From contig JBLIIE010000051.1 of the NCBI GenBank assembly GCA_047634635.1, forward strand, positions 1 to 30,662: a stretch of 30,662 bases of DNA, given 5' to 3'. Below are positions 23,457 through 30,662 of the stretch, piece after piece. The number at the start of each line of letters is the position of its first letter. The first letter of the stretch is position 1. The notes beneath the pieces are model-generated. The model worked only from the letters and a program-made list of their open reading frames with translations, made no database searches and was not told where the DNA came from. The stretch is from Granulosicoccus sp047634635 (GTDB lineage: Bacteria; Pseudomonadota; Gammaproteobacteria; Granulosicoccales; Granulosicoccaceae). Position numbers and translations under genes: made by a program.

Positions 23457-24608
23457 GTGAAATTTGTAGATGAAGCTCGAATCAACGTCATTGCTGGAGA
23501 TGGCGGCAACGGCGCGTTGGGGTTTCGGCGAGAAAAATATATCCCGCGTGGCGGCCCTGATGGTGGCGATGGTGGAGATGGCGGCAGTGTTTACTTGCGA
23601 GCCACTGAAGGTATGAACACCCTGGCAGAATTTCGCCACCAGCGCACCTATCTGGCTCAACGGGGAGAAAATGGCCGCGGAGCCGATTGCTCTGGAGCCG
23701 GCGGCAAAGACTGCGTAGTTGAAGTACCCGTGGGCACAGTTGCATCCGATCTCGCTACAGGCCAAGTCGTTGCCGATCTTAAAAATGCCGGGCAAACTGT
23801 GGAGGTGGCCAAAGGAGGCTGGCACGGCCTGGGCAATGCGCGTTTCAAAAGCTCAACAAACCAAGCCCCTCGCAAGACCACAGACGGCACGCCCGGCGAA
23901 AGGCGCGAATTACAGCTCGAACTTAGAGTTTTAGCAGATGTTGGCCTACTGGGCCTGCCGAATGCTGGAAAATCTACGTTAATCAGACAGTTATCGTCAG
24001 CCAAGCCGAAAGTAGCCGACTATCCATTCACTACCTTGCATCCGAATTTGGGCGTTGTGAGCATCGAACCACACCGCAGCTTTGTCATGGCCGATATTCC
24101 AGGACTTATTGAGGGCGCTGCTGAAGGACACGGACTGGGGGTACGCTTTCTGAAACACCTAAGTCGCACACGCTTACTGCTGCACCTAATCGATGTCATG
24201 CCTGTTGATCAAACCGATCCTGTCAAGGGCGGTATTGCAATTGTCAACGAGCTCAAAAAACATAGCGAGACGCTATACGACAAGGAACGCTGGTTGGTAC
24301 TCAACAAGTCAGACCTCTTGGCGGCGGCAGACATAGACGAGCATTGCCAGGAAATCATCAAAGGATTGGATTGGACAGGCCCTATATATACGATATCAGC
24401 AGCAACAGGAGCAGGCTCTAAGGAATTGGCATCTGATATTATGATTCGACTGGAACACCTTCGAAAAGAAGATGCCGAAGCTGATGAGATAGCTGCAAGC
24501 AAAGCAAGACTGGCAGCAGAGCAGCGTAAAAAACCACGAACGAGTGAAAACTCGCTACGTTCCAACGACGATACCACCCCTCCCCCACCACAGGCAGACG
24601 ATGCGTGA
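23457..24608 (+). CDS. obgE: Obg GTPase
   Basis: 383 aa from GTG. The Gly-rich Obg fold (1-158: GDGGNGALGFRREKYIPRGG, GGDGGDGGS) precedes the G domain with G1 GLPNAGKST (166-174), G3 DIPG (213-216), G4 NKSD (283-286) and G5 SAA (314-316). The C-terminal tail is Glu/Asp/Pro-rich and disordered. Obg acts in 50S maturation and stress signalling. The last codons overlap proB by 8 bp. Gene order rplU-rpmA-obg-proB matches Pseudomonas. Confidence 0.97.
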   Translation: MKFVDEARINVIAGDGGNGALGFRREKYIPRGGPDGGDGGDGGSVYLRATEGMNTLAEFRHQRTYLAQRGENGRGADCSGAGGKDCVVEVPVGTVASDLATGQVVADLKNAGQTVEVAKGGWHGLGNARFKSSTNQAPRKTTDGTPGERRELQLELRVLADVGLLGLPNAGKSTLIRQLSSAKPKVADYPFTTLHPNLGVVSIEPHRSFVMADIPGLIEGAAEGHGLGVRFLKHLSRTRLLLHLIDVMPVDQTDPVKGGIAIVNELKKHSETLYDKERWLVLNKSDLLAAADIDEHCQEIIKGLDWTGPIYTISAATGAGSKELASDIMIRLEHLRKEDAEADEIAASKARLAAEQRKKPRTSENSLRSNDDTTPPPPQADDA

Positions 24609-25722
24609 AAGACTCCGGGCAGCCGATCGATGGGTTGTCAAAGTAGGTAGTTCGCTACTAACAGCAGAAGGTAAAGGACTGGATTACGCAATTATCGATC
24701 AATGGACTGCTCAGATAGCAGCATTGATGTCTGAAGGAAAAGAGGTTGTCCTTGTTTCTAGCGGCGCGATAGCTGAAGGTGTCGCTCGCCTGAAATGGGC
24801 AAAACGACCGTCTCGAGTTAATGAGCTGCAGGCCGCTGCAGCCGTAGGCCAGATGGGGCTTATACGAGCCTATGAGACGGGCTTTCAGCGATTTAACAAA
24901 CTGACAGCTCAAATCTTACTAACACACGACGACCTGTCTGATCGACGTCGCTACCTGAACGCACGCGGCACACTGAAAACCCTGCTAAAGCACGGTGTTC
25001 TTCCCATTGTTAACGAGAACGACACTGTTACCACCGATGAAATAAAGCTCGGTGACAACGATACGCTGGGCGCTCAAGTTGCCAATTTGATTGATGCCGA
25101 CGTACTGATATTGCTTACCGATCAGACTGGCCTTTTCAACAAGGATCCACGACACAACAACGATGCTATTTTGCTTGAAAGGGCCAATGCGAGCGACCCA
25201 AATATTTTGTCACTTGCTGGACCAGCAGGTTCCTCCCTGGGTAGCGGCGGCATGCGAACAAAAGTGTTAGCAGCAGTGCGAGCGGCACAAAATGGCACCA
25301 CAACAGTGATTGCCGACGGTCGCGAACCCAATATTTTACTGCGCTTGCAAGCAGGTGAACCGCTTGGAACCATGTTAACAAGCAACCAAAAACCGCTGGA
25401 TGCGCGCAAATGCTGGCTTGCAGATCACCTTCGCGCCAAAGGCTCACTGACTATTGACGCAGGCGCTCGCAAAGTATTGCTCAATAATGGCTCGAGCTTG
25501 CTCTCTGCCGGAGTAAAATCTGTAAGTGGAGATTTTTCCCGGGGAGAACTAGTATCTTGCATAGACGACACAGGGCGAGAAATTGCTCGTGGCCTGATCA
25601 ACTACAACTCAACTGATACGCGCAAAATCGTTGGCAAATCCAGTGACAAGTTTGTGGGGATTTTAGGATTTTCAAGCGAGCCGGAGCTGGTCCACCGAGA
25701 CAACATGATTGTCTTGCAGTGA
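24601..25722 (+). CDS. proB: Glutamate 5-kinase
   Basis: 373 aa from ATG 24601; the longer frame from 24544 runs inside obgE and adds an unlikely Pro/His stretch. It phosphorylates glutamate in the first step of proline synthesis. Amino-acid kinase domain about 1-255: WVVKVGSSLLT, LVSSGAIAEGVARL, NENDTVTTDEIKLGDNDTL, LTDQTGLFNKDPR, GSGGMRTKVLAA. A C-terminal PUA domain lies at about 275-360 (KGSLTIDAGARKVL, RGLINYNSTDTRKI). Overlap with obgE suggests translational coupling. proA is not in the window. Confidence 0.97.
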   Translation: MRERLRAADRWVVKVGSSLLTAEGKGLDYAIIDQWTAQIAALMSEGKEVVLVSSGAIAEGVARLKWAKRPSRVNELQAAAAVGQMGLIRAYETGFQRFNKLTAQILLTHDDLSDRRRYLNARGTLKTLLKHGVLPIVNENDTVTTDEIKLGDNDTLGAQVANLIDADVLILLTDQTGLFNKDPRHNNDAILLERANASDPNILSLAGPAGSSLGSGGMRTKVLAAVRAAQNGTTTVIADGREPNILLRLQAGEPLGTMLTSNQKPLDARKCWLADHLRAKGSLTIDAGARKVLLNNGSSLLSAGVKSVSGDFSRGELVSCIDDTGREIARGLINYNSTDTRKIVGKSSDKFVGILGFSSEPELVHRDNMIVLQ

Positions 25723-25928
25723 TCGAATGTCGCTCACAACTTACAAAACCGAACTGGTTTCATCTTGAACTGAATCATGGAATTCTTTTGCGTGCCCAGA
25801 CACGTAAGGGCGCGCATGTGCTCCTTCCTCTTCAATCCACATTGGATTTCTGGAAAGGCATGCCCCGAACCGTAACGGTACCCAAATGGGCAGCTACGAC
25901 CGGGACTGGGCACTACAACACCAGAGGT

Positions 25929-26192
25929 TTAGACCAGTGCACGGACCTGAGAACTGAAACGGCTTTTGTAACGAGCTGCTTTGTTCTTGTGGATCAAGCC
26001 CTTTCGAGCCATGTGATCCAGAACGGGAGTCGCTTCCTTCAACGCTGTCTCTGCAGCGCCTTTGTCACCCGCTGCAACAGCAGCGAAAACACGCTTAACC
26101 ATTGTGCGCATCATAGAGCGCTGGCTAGCGTTACGTTGACGAGATTTTTCGGCTTGGCGAACGCGTTTGCGTGCCTGGGCAGTATTGGCCAC
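25929..26192 (-). CDS. rpsT: 30S ribosomal protein S20
   Basis: 87 aa, standard length. MANTAQARKRVRQAEKSRQRN with the SQRSMMRTMVKRV and ARYKSRFSSQV blocks identify S20. The start codon is GTG, with GAGG 8 nt upstream. In E. coli rpsT also uses a non-AUG start (UUG) and is autoregulated at translation, so the rare start may be functional. It is divergent from murJ (80 bp), as commonly seen. Confidence 0.97.
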   Translation of the reverse strand: MANTAQARKRVRQAEKSRQRNASQRSMMRTMVKRVFAAVAAGDKGAAETALKEATPVLDHMARKGLIHKNKAARYKSRFSSQVRALV

Positions 26193-26272
26193 GGACTATC
26201 CTCTAACATGTGTGTACTGAAATTAGCCGCCCATTATCTACCGCGTGCACCATTACGTCAACGTCTGAGTCA

Positions 26273-27826
26273 ATGAACCCGAATAATCTTGCACGTTCTG
26301 GAACGATAGTCGGGTTAATGACCCTGCTTTCACGCGTTCTGGGCTTCGTTCGCGACCAAGTCCTAGCCATTGTGTTTGGCGCAGGGGCTATGACCGATGT
26401 ATTCCTCGTTGCATTCAAGATACCCAATTTTCTGCGAAGACTGTTTGCTGAAGGCGCTTTTGCGCAGGCATTTGTGCCTGTATTCACCGAATACAAGGAA
26501 ACTCGGAGCCGCGACGCCCTGCTCGATCTCGCTGCCCATGTGTCAGGAACCCTGGCAGCCATTCTATTAGTGGTGAGCACTCTGGGCGTGATGCTAAGCC
26601 CACTGCTCATCATGCTATTTGCACCTGGCTTTATTGATGATCCGGAGCGCTACGACCTGGCAGTGCATATGCTTCGCATCACTTTCCCTTATTTATTCTT
26701 TGTCAGCCTCATGGCCTATGCCGGTAGCATGCTGAATACTTTCGGGAAATTTGCCATACCTTCGTTCACGCCGGTACTTCTCAACATCTGCATGATCGGC
26801 GCTGCGCTAGTACTGAGTCCGAAATTCGACATCCCCATTGTTGCGCTAGCCTGGGGTGTTTTCTTGGCAGGCATAGCCCAGCTGTTTCTCCAGCTGCCCT
26901 TCCTACGGCAAATTGGTTTGTTGCCACGGCCTCGCTGGGGATGGAATCACGAAGGGGTAAAGCGAATACTGAAACTAATGGCTCCTGCAATTTTGGGGTC
27001 CTCGGTTGCCCAGATCAATCTGCTGTTGGACACCATCATTGCCTCGTTTCTTACAGTGGGCAGCTTAAGCTGGCTGTATTACAGCGATCGCCTCATGGAA
27101 TTCCCCCTGGGCCTGCTTGGCGTCACCCTTGGCACCATCATTCTGCCCCGACTTTCCAGAGAACACGTGTCGAATTCGCCAACGCAATTCACAGCCACGA
27201 TAGATTGGGCAATCAGACTCATATTGATCATGGGGATTCCGGCTGCCATTGGTTTGATGGTTCTCGCCAAACCGATGCTAATGACGCTGTTTAGCTACGG
27301 GGAATTTCAAGAGCATGACGCCACAATGGCGAGTTATAGCCTGATAGCATACGGAGTTGGTCTTCCAGCGTTTTTATTAATCAAAATTTTCGCTCCTGCA
27401 TTTTTTGCCAGACAGAATACAAAAACGCCAGTGCGAATTGGCATAATTGCACTGATATCAAACATGGTTTACAACCTTATCCTTGTGCTACCGATGATCT
27501 GGCTAGACTTTATTGCTCCGCACACGGGTTTGGCTTTGGCCAGTTCACTCTCTGCCTGGCAGCAAGCCTTGATGCTGTATCGAGAATTGGGGCGCGATGA
27601 AATTTACCGAGCGTCAAAACCGCTTGTGCAATTCGCACTGCGCTTGCTGCCAGCACTCGCCATTTTGTGCATCACATTGTGGTGGCTAACAGGCTCTGAT
27701 TGGGAGGCCCTGACCGCCTTGCAGAGAGTCACTCGTTTATTGGGTATTATCGGCGCTGGCGCTTTGGTCTATTTTGTTGGGCTGGTGGCCTCAGGTTTTC
27801 GTCTCAAACACCTTTCGAGTCCGTAA
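26273..27826 (+). CDS. murJ: Lipid II flippase MurJ
   Basis: 517 aa from ATG 26273 (MNPNNLARSG); the frame opens at 26210, but the extra 21 residues are unlike the family. MOP-superfamily transporter with about 14 membrane helices that flips lipid II for peptidoglycan synthesis. Signature near the N-terminus: SRVLGFVRDQVLAIVFGAG and FKIPNFLRRLFAEGAFAQAFVPVF; SLSWLYYSDRLMEFPLGLLGV in the middle. Gene order rpsT-murJ-ribF-ileS matches Pseudomonas. Confidence 0.97.
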   Translation: MNPNNLARSGTIVGLMTLLSRVLGFVRDQVLAIVFGAGAMTDVFLVAFKIPNFLRRLFAEGAFAQAFVPVFTEYKETRSRDALLDLAAHVSGTLAAILLVVSTLGVMLSPLLIMLFAPGFIDDPERYDLAVHMLRITFPYLFFVSLMAYAGSMLNTFGKFAIPSFTPVLLNICMIGAALVLSPKFDIPIVALAWGVFLAGIAQLFLQLPFLRQIGLLPRPRWGWNHEGVKRILKLMAPAILGSSVAQINLLLDTIIASFLTVGSLSWLYYSDRLMEFPLGLLGVTLGTIILPRLSREHVSNSPTQFTATIDWAIRLILIMGIPAAIGLMVLAKPMLMTLFSYGEFQEHDATMASYSLIAYGVGLPAFLLIKIFAPAFFARQNTKTPVRIGIIALISNMVYNLILVLPMIWLDFIAPHTGLALASSLSAWQQALMLYRELGRDEIYRASKPLVQFALRLLPALAILCITLWWLTGSDWEALTALQRVTRLLGIIGAGALVYFVGLVASGFRLKHLSSP

Positions 27827-27934
27827 ATAGTCGTAAAATAAACGCCTGAGCGTCCCCGCATTCGCCCCAGTAACGCATAATTCACCCGTGACCAGTAAAG
27901 ATCCTATAGACGCACCTATTTTCGCAATCAGCCC

Positions 27935-28888
27935 ATGTATCTGATACGCAGTTTGAACCGGTGGCCAGACGAACGTAAAACCGTCGTAACGATGGGCAAC
28001 TTCGATGGTGCTCATTTGGGTCATCAGGCCATGTTTTCAGCGCTCAAAACTGCGGCTTTGCAGCACCAATTGCCATCTACTGTTGTCAGTTTTGACCCTC
28101 TGCCCCACGAATATTTCTCACAGGACAGGTTTCCCAATCAGTCGCCCGACAACTCGCCGCAACGACTACAAGGTTTGCGGGATCGATTTCTCAGTATTCG
28201 AAAAGCGGGCATAGACCGATTGCTTTTGCTTCGCTTCGACAATGTATTTGCCGAGCAAAGCGCCGAAGACTTTATCAAACACACGCTTGTGGATCGTTTG
28301 CGCGCTCGCCATCTGGTAATTGGTGATGACTTCCGCTTTGGGCATCGAAGACAAGGCACCTTCGAGTTATTAGAACAAGCCTCTGAAAAGTACGGATTCA
28401 CCCTGGAACAAAGCTCAACCTGTGAGCATGAAGGGGTGCGTATTTCCAGTACTCGCATCCGTCAGCATCTTACCGACGGCCAGCTAGATGCAGCCTCGAC
28501 CTTGTTAGGCAGACCCTATCGCATCAGTGGCCGCGTTATTCACGGCGAAAAGGTAGGACGCCAGCTGGGTTTCCCAACGGCAAATGTTGCTCTGGGAAAT
28601 CATCGGCCACCGCTGCGTGGTGTGTTTGTGGTGGTGGCAAATAATGTCGAGACCAGGGAAAGCGTATCAGCCGTTGCAAATCTTGGCGAGCGCCCAACAA
28701 TAGGTGGCCGCAAGCTGCTTTTGGAAGTACACGCACTGGATCGATCTGTGCACTGGTATGGTCATCATTTGTCCATAGATTTTGTTGCTCAGTTGCGTAA
28801 AGAGATGCGTTTTGCATCACTGGACGAACTCAAGGCTCAAATCGCTAAAGATGCAGATGCAGCGCGACAGCTGATGAGCAGTAGATGA
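27935..28888 (+). CDS. ribF: Bifunctional riboflavin kinase / FAD synthetase
   Basis: 317 aa, usual length. It makes FMN and then FAD. N-terminal adenylyltransferase: GNFDGAHLGH (21-30), DDFRFGHRRQGTFELL and the ISSTRIRQHL motif. C-terminal flavokinase: KVGRQLGFPTANV and the closing LRKEMRFASLDELKAQI. No strong SD before ATG 27935. It follows murJ after 108 bp and precedes ileS, separated by a terminator-like hairpin. Confidence 0.97.
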   Translation: MYLIRSLNRWPDERKTVVTMGNFDGAHLGHQAMFSALKTAALQHQLPSTVVSFDPLPHEYFSQDRFPNQSPDNSPQRLQGLRDRFLSIRKAGIDRLLLLRFDNVFAEQSAEDFIKHTLVDRLRARHLVIGDDFRFGHRRQGTFELLEQASEKYGFTLEQSSTCEHEGVRISSTRIRQHLTDGQLDAASTLLGRPYRISGRVIHGEKVGRQLGFPTANVALGNHRPPLRGVFVVVANNVETRESVSAVANLGERPTIGGRKLLLEVHALDRSVHWYGHHLSIDFVAQLRKEMRFASLDELKAQIAKDADAARQLMSSR

Positions 28889-28905
28889 CTTACACTTACA
28901 CGTAC

Positions 28906-28946
28906 GCTAGCCGCAGTGCTCGGAAGCACTCGCATTAGCCCTTTTT
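28906..28946 (+). terminator. Terminator-like hairpin between ribF and ileS
   Basis: AGTGCT-CGGA-AGCACT forms the inner stem (28915-28930); GCTAG/TTAGC forms an outer stem (28906-28910 with 28935-28939) and CTTTTTT follows. It resembles an intrinsic terminator or attenuator only 25 bp before the ileS GTG. Confidence 0.65.
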
Positions 28947-28970
28947 TGTACCCCTGACGAAGTAATTCTA

Positions 28971-30662
28971 GTGACAGACTACAAACAAACGCTAAATTTG
29001 CCCAAGACCAATTTCCCAATGCGTGGAAATCTGGCGAAACGTGAGCCGGAAATGCTTGCCCGCTGGAATGACGAAGGGCTGCATGAGCATATTAGGCAGC
29101 ATTCTGCCGGACGACCCAAATTCATTCTGCACGATGGACCTCCGTACGCCAATGGAGACATTCATATTGGTCATGTCGTTAATAAAGTGATCAAGGACAT
29201 GATCGTTAAATCCAAGCAACTCTCAGGATTTGACTCTCCTTACGTACCCGGATGGGACTGCCACGGCCTTCCCATCGAGAACAAGGTTGAAGGGCTAATC
29301 GGCAAACCCGGTGACAAGGTAACTGAAGCAGAATTCAGAGCTAAATGCCGAGAATACGCCACTGAGCAAATAGCAAATCAGAGTACTGAATTTCAGCGCC
29401 TGGGCATCCTCGGGGACTGGAAGGCGCCATATCTGACCATGAACTTCTCCAATGAGGCAAACATTGTTCGCGCGCTTGGCAAGATCATCGAAGCAGGCCA
29501 CATTTACAAAGGCACAAAACCTGTTTACTGGAGTTGGGGTGCTCATTCGGCCATGGCAGAAGCTGAAATTGAATACGAAGACAAAACTTCCACAGCCATT
29601 GATGTACGGTTCGAACCACGCGACAAAAGCGCACTGCTCGAAGCTTTTGGTGCCATTGATGACGGCAGCGATGTCAACATCGTTATCTGGACAACAACAC
29701 CTTGGACAATACCTGGAAACCTAGCGGTCACTCTGCACCCAGAGCTCCAATATGCACTTGTGAGCGTAAACGGCGAGCGTCTGATCATGGCCGAGGCCAT
29801 GGTAGACGACGTCATGAACCGCTATGAATATACCGGGCATCAGATTGTCGCAAACACCACGGGTGACACGCTCGCAGGATTAAAGCTGAAACATCCGCTT
29901 TATGATCGAGATTCATTGCTCATTTTAGGGGACTACGTTACAACTGAAGCAGGCACTGGAGCAGTTCATACAGCCCCAGATCATGGAGTTGATGATTTTT
30001 ACGCCGCTCAAAAGCATGATCTTGGGCTGCTCGATTCTGTCAACGATCATGGTGTATTCAGAGAGCATGTAGAGCTGTTTGCGGGCGAACATGTCATGAA
30101 AGTCGATGCTCACATGCTCGAAGAACTCGAGCAACGTGGCCGACTTGTGAAAAGCGAAAAATACAAGCACAGCTATCCATTTTGCTGGCGAACTAAAACA
30201 CCCATCATTTATCGTGCTACTCCGCAGTGGTTCATTGGAATGGACACACACGAATTGCGCAAAGACACACTGGCTGAAATCGAAAAGGTTCAGTGGATTC
30301 CGGATTGGGGTCAGTCGCGTATCCACGGCATGATTGCTGGGCGGCCGGATTGGTGTATTTCTCGCCAACGCTATTGGGGTGTGCCACTACCTTTATTTCT
30401 GAACAAACAATCAGGAGAGCTGCATCCGGATACGGCCAATCTGATTGAAAAGGCTGCGACAAAAATCGAAGCTCAGGGGATTCAGGCATGGTTCGATTTA
30501 GATTCTGCCGAGCTTCTCGGTGATGACAGCGATACATACGAAAAAGTCACTGATGTGCTGGATGTCTGGTTCGATTCAGGCACATCCTGGATGCACGTAC
30601 TACAGCAGAACGAGAATCTGACTTACCCGGCAGATATCTACCTCGAAGGGTCTGATCAGCAC
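28971..30662 (+). CDS. ileS: Isoleucyl-tRNA synthetase, 5' part (cut by window end)
   Basis: 564 codons are open to the window end. Start GTG 28971 gives MTDYKQTLNLPKTNFPMRG, matching the E. coli IleS start (MSDYKSTLNLP). Class I HIGH motif in PPYANGDIHIGH, GWDCHGLPIE, editing-domain block VIWTTTPWTIPGNLAV and GTGAVHTAPDHG, and WCISRQRYWGVPLP and DVWFDSGTSW in the catalytic part. The KMSKS loop and C-terminal zinc region lie beyond the window. It charges tRNA-Ile; lspA would be expected next. Confidence 0.97.
   Translation, partial: MTDYKQTLNLPKTNFPMRGNLAKREPEMLARWNDEGLHEHIRQHSAGRPKFILHDGPPYANGDIHIGHVVNKVIKDMIVKSKQLSGFDSPYVPGWDCHGLPIENKVEGLIGKPGDKVTEAEFRAKCREYATEQIANQSTEFQRLGILGDWKAPYLTMNFSNEANIVRALGKIIEAGHIYKGTKPVYWSWGAHSAMAEAEIEYEDKTSTAIDVRFEPRDKSALLEAFGAIDDGSDVNIVIWTTTPWTIPGNLAVTLHPELQYALVSVNGERLIMAEAMVDDVMNRYEYTGHQIVANTTGDTLAGLKLKHPLYDRDSLLILGDYVTTEAGTGAVHTAPDHGVDDFYAAQKHDLGLLDSVNDHGVFREHVELFAGEHVMKVDAHMLEELEQRGRLVKSEKYKHSYPFCWRTKTPIIYRATPQWFIGMDTHELRKDTLAEIEKVQWIPDWGQSRIHGMIAGRPDWCISRQRYWGVPLPLFLNKQSGELHPDTANLIEKAATKIEAQGIQAWFDLDSAELLGDDSDTYEKVTDVLDVWFDSGTSWMHVLQQNENLTYPADIYLEGSDQH

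Noticed and set aside
23316..23825. 169-codon minus-strand ORF across the rpmA end and the obgE 5' part
   Set aside because: Antisense shadow of two certain genes and crosses their terminator.
25719..26276. 185-codon plus-strand ORF beginning at the proB stop (GTGA overlap)
   Set aside because: Most of it is antisense to rpsT, whose S20 identity is certain, and its first 70 residues show no family features; the overlap start is a chance GTG.
29530..29575. IleS segment with YWSWGAHSAMAEAE instead of the Cys-containing form seen in some gammaproteobacteria
   Set aside because: Cys-free variants are common in other bacterial IleS, so this is normal variation and not a defect.
1..30662. Mobile elements, CRISPR arrays, tRNA/rRNA genes and defence islands
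   Set aside because: No transposase or integrase frames, no regularly spaced repeats and no tRNA-like cloverleaf or rRNA stretch were seen on reading; gene order is core-like throughout.

Overview
The window reads as chromosomal DNA of a free-living gammaproteobacterium, probably aquatic. The evidence is Gram-negative envelope genes (a LpoB-type lipoprotein, a Do-like periplasmic protease, MurJ), a YicC / RNase PH / RdgB / HemW block, and the order ispB | rplU-rpmA-obgE-proB | rpsT | murJ-ribF-ileS, which is close to the order known from Pseudomonas and relatives. I cannot name a genus. I see no prophage, transposase, integrase, CRISPR array, tRNA or rRNA. Almost all of it is vertically inherited core genome with a sprinkling of lineage-specific small membrane proteins.

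Left part (1-6100): the last permease gene of a BmpA/nucleoside-type ABC importer, two small membrane-protein genes (one DUF6524-like), an opposed small membrane-protein gene, then a two-gene lipoprotein operon (LpoB-like and a TPR-like COG3014-type lipoprotein). A 420-bp gap follows. It holds a compact transcript-like unit: an 18-codon ORF with an almost full-length anti-16S Shine-Dalgarno, a UUCG-capped hairpin and a perfect intrinsic terminator. A VC0807-like membrane protein gene comes next.

Middle (6170-12400): a Do/DegP-like protease is transcribed away from an OmpR-type response regulator and histidine kinase. The shared intergenic region has a tandem direct repeat, and the kinase is separated from the regulator by a 13-bp hairpin. 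The layout suggests an envelope-stress-type circuit, but that is inference. Opposed to it are manC/algA-type GDP-mannose synthesis and a small anchored protein of unknown function.

RNA/nucleotide block (12420-19480): yicC diverges from rph-rdgB-hemW. A DUF4124-like anchored protein lies opposed. Then rpmE (L31) has a leader rich in inverted repeats, and its terminator lies inside the reading frame of a following SNase-like nuclease. A free-standing 5'-3' exonuclease and RluE follow with tiny gaps or overlaps.

Right part (19580-30662): a secreted reprolysin-like zinc metalloprotease with a GlyGly-CTERM-like tail, ispB, the L21/L27/Obg/ProB operon punctuated by a terminator, rpsT with a GTG start, then murJ, ribF, a terminator-like hairpin and the first 564 codons of ileS, cut by the window edge.

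The strongest items for follow-up are the small SD-ORF/terminator unit near 5.1 kb, the rpmE leader and the rpmE terminator/nuclease overlap, the direct repeat upstream of the response regulator, and the sorted metalloprotease. I do not see a clear multi-gene undescribed system.
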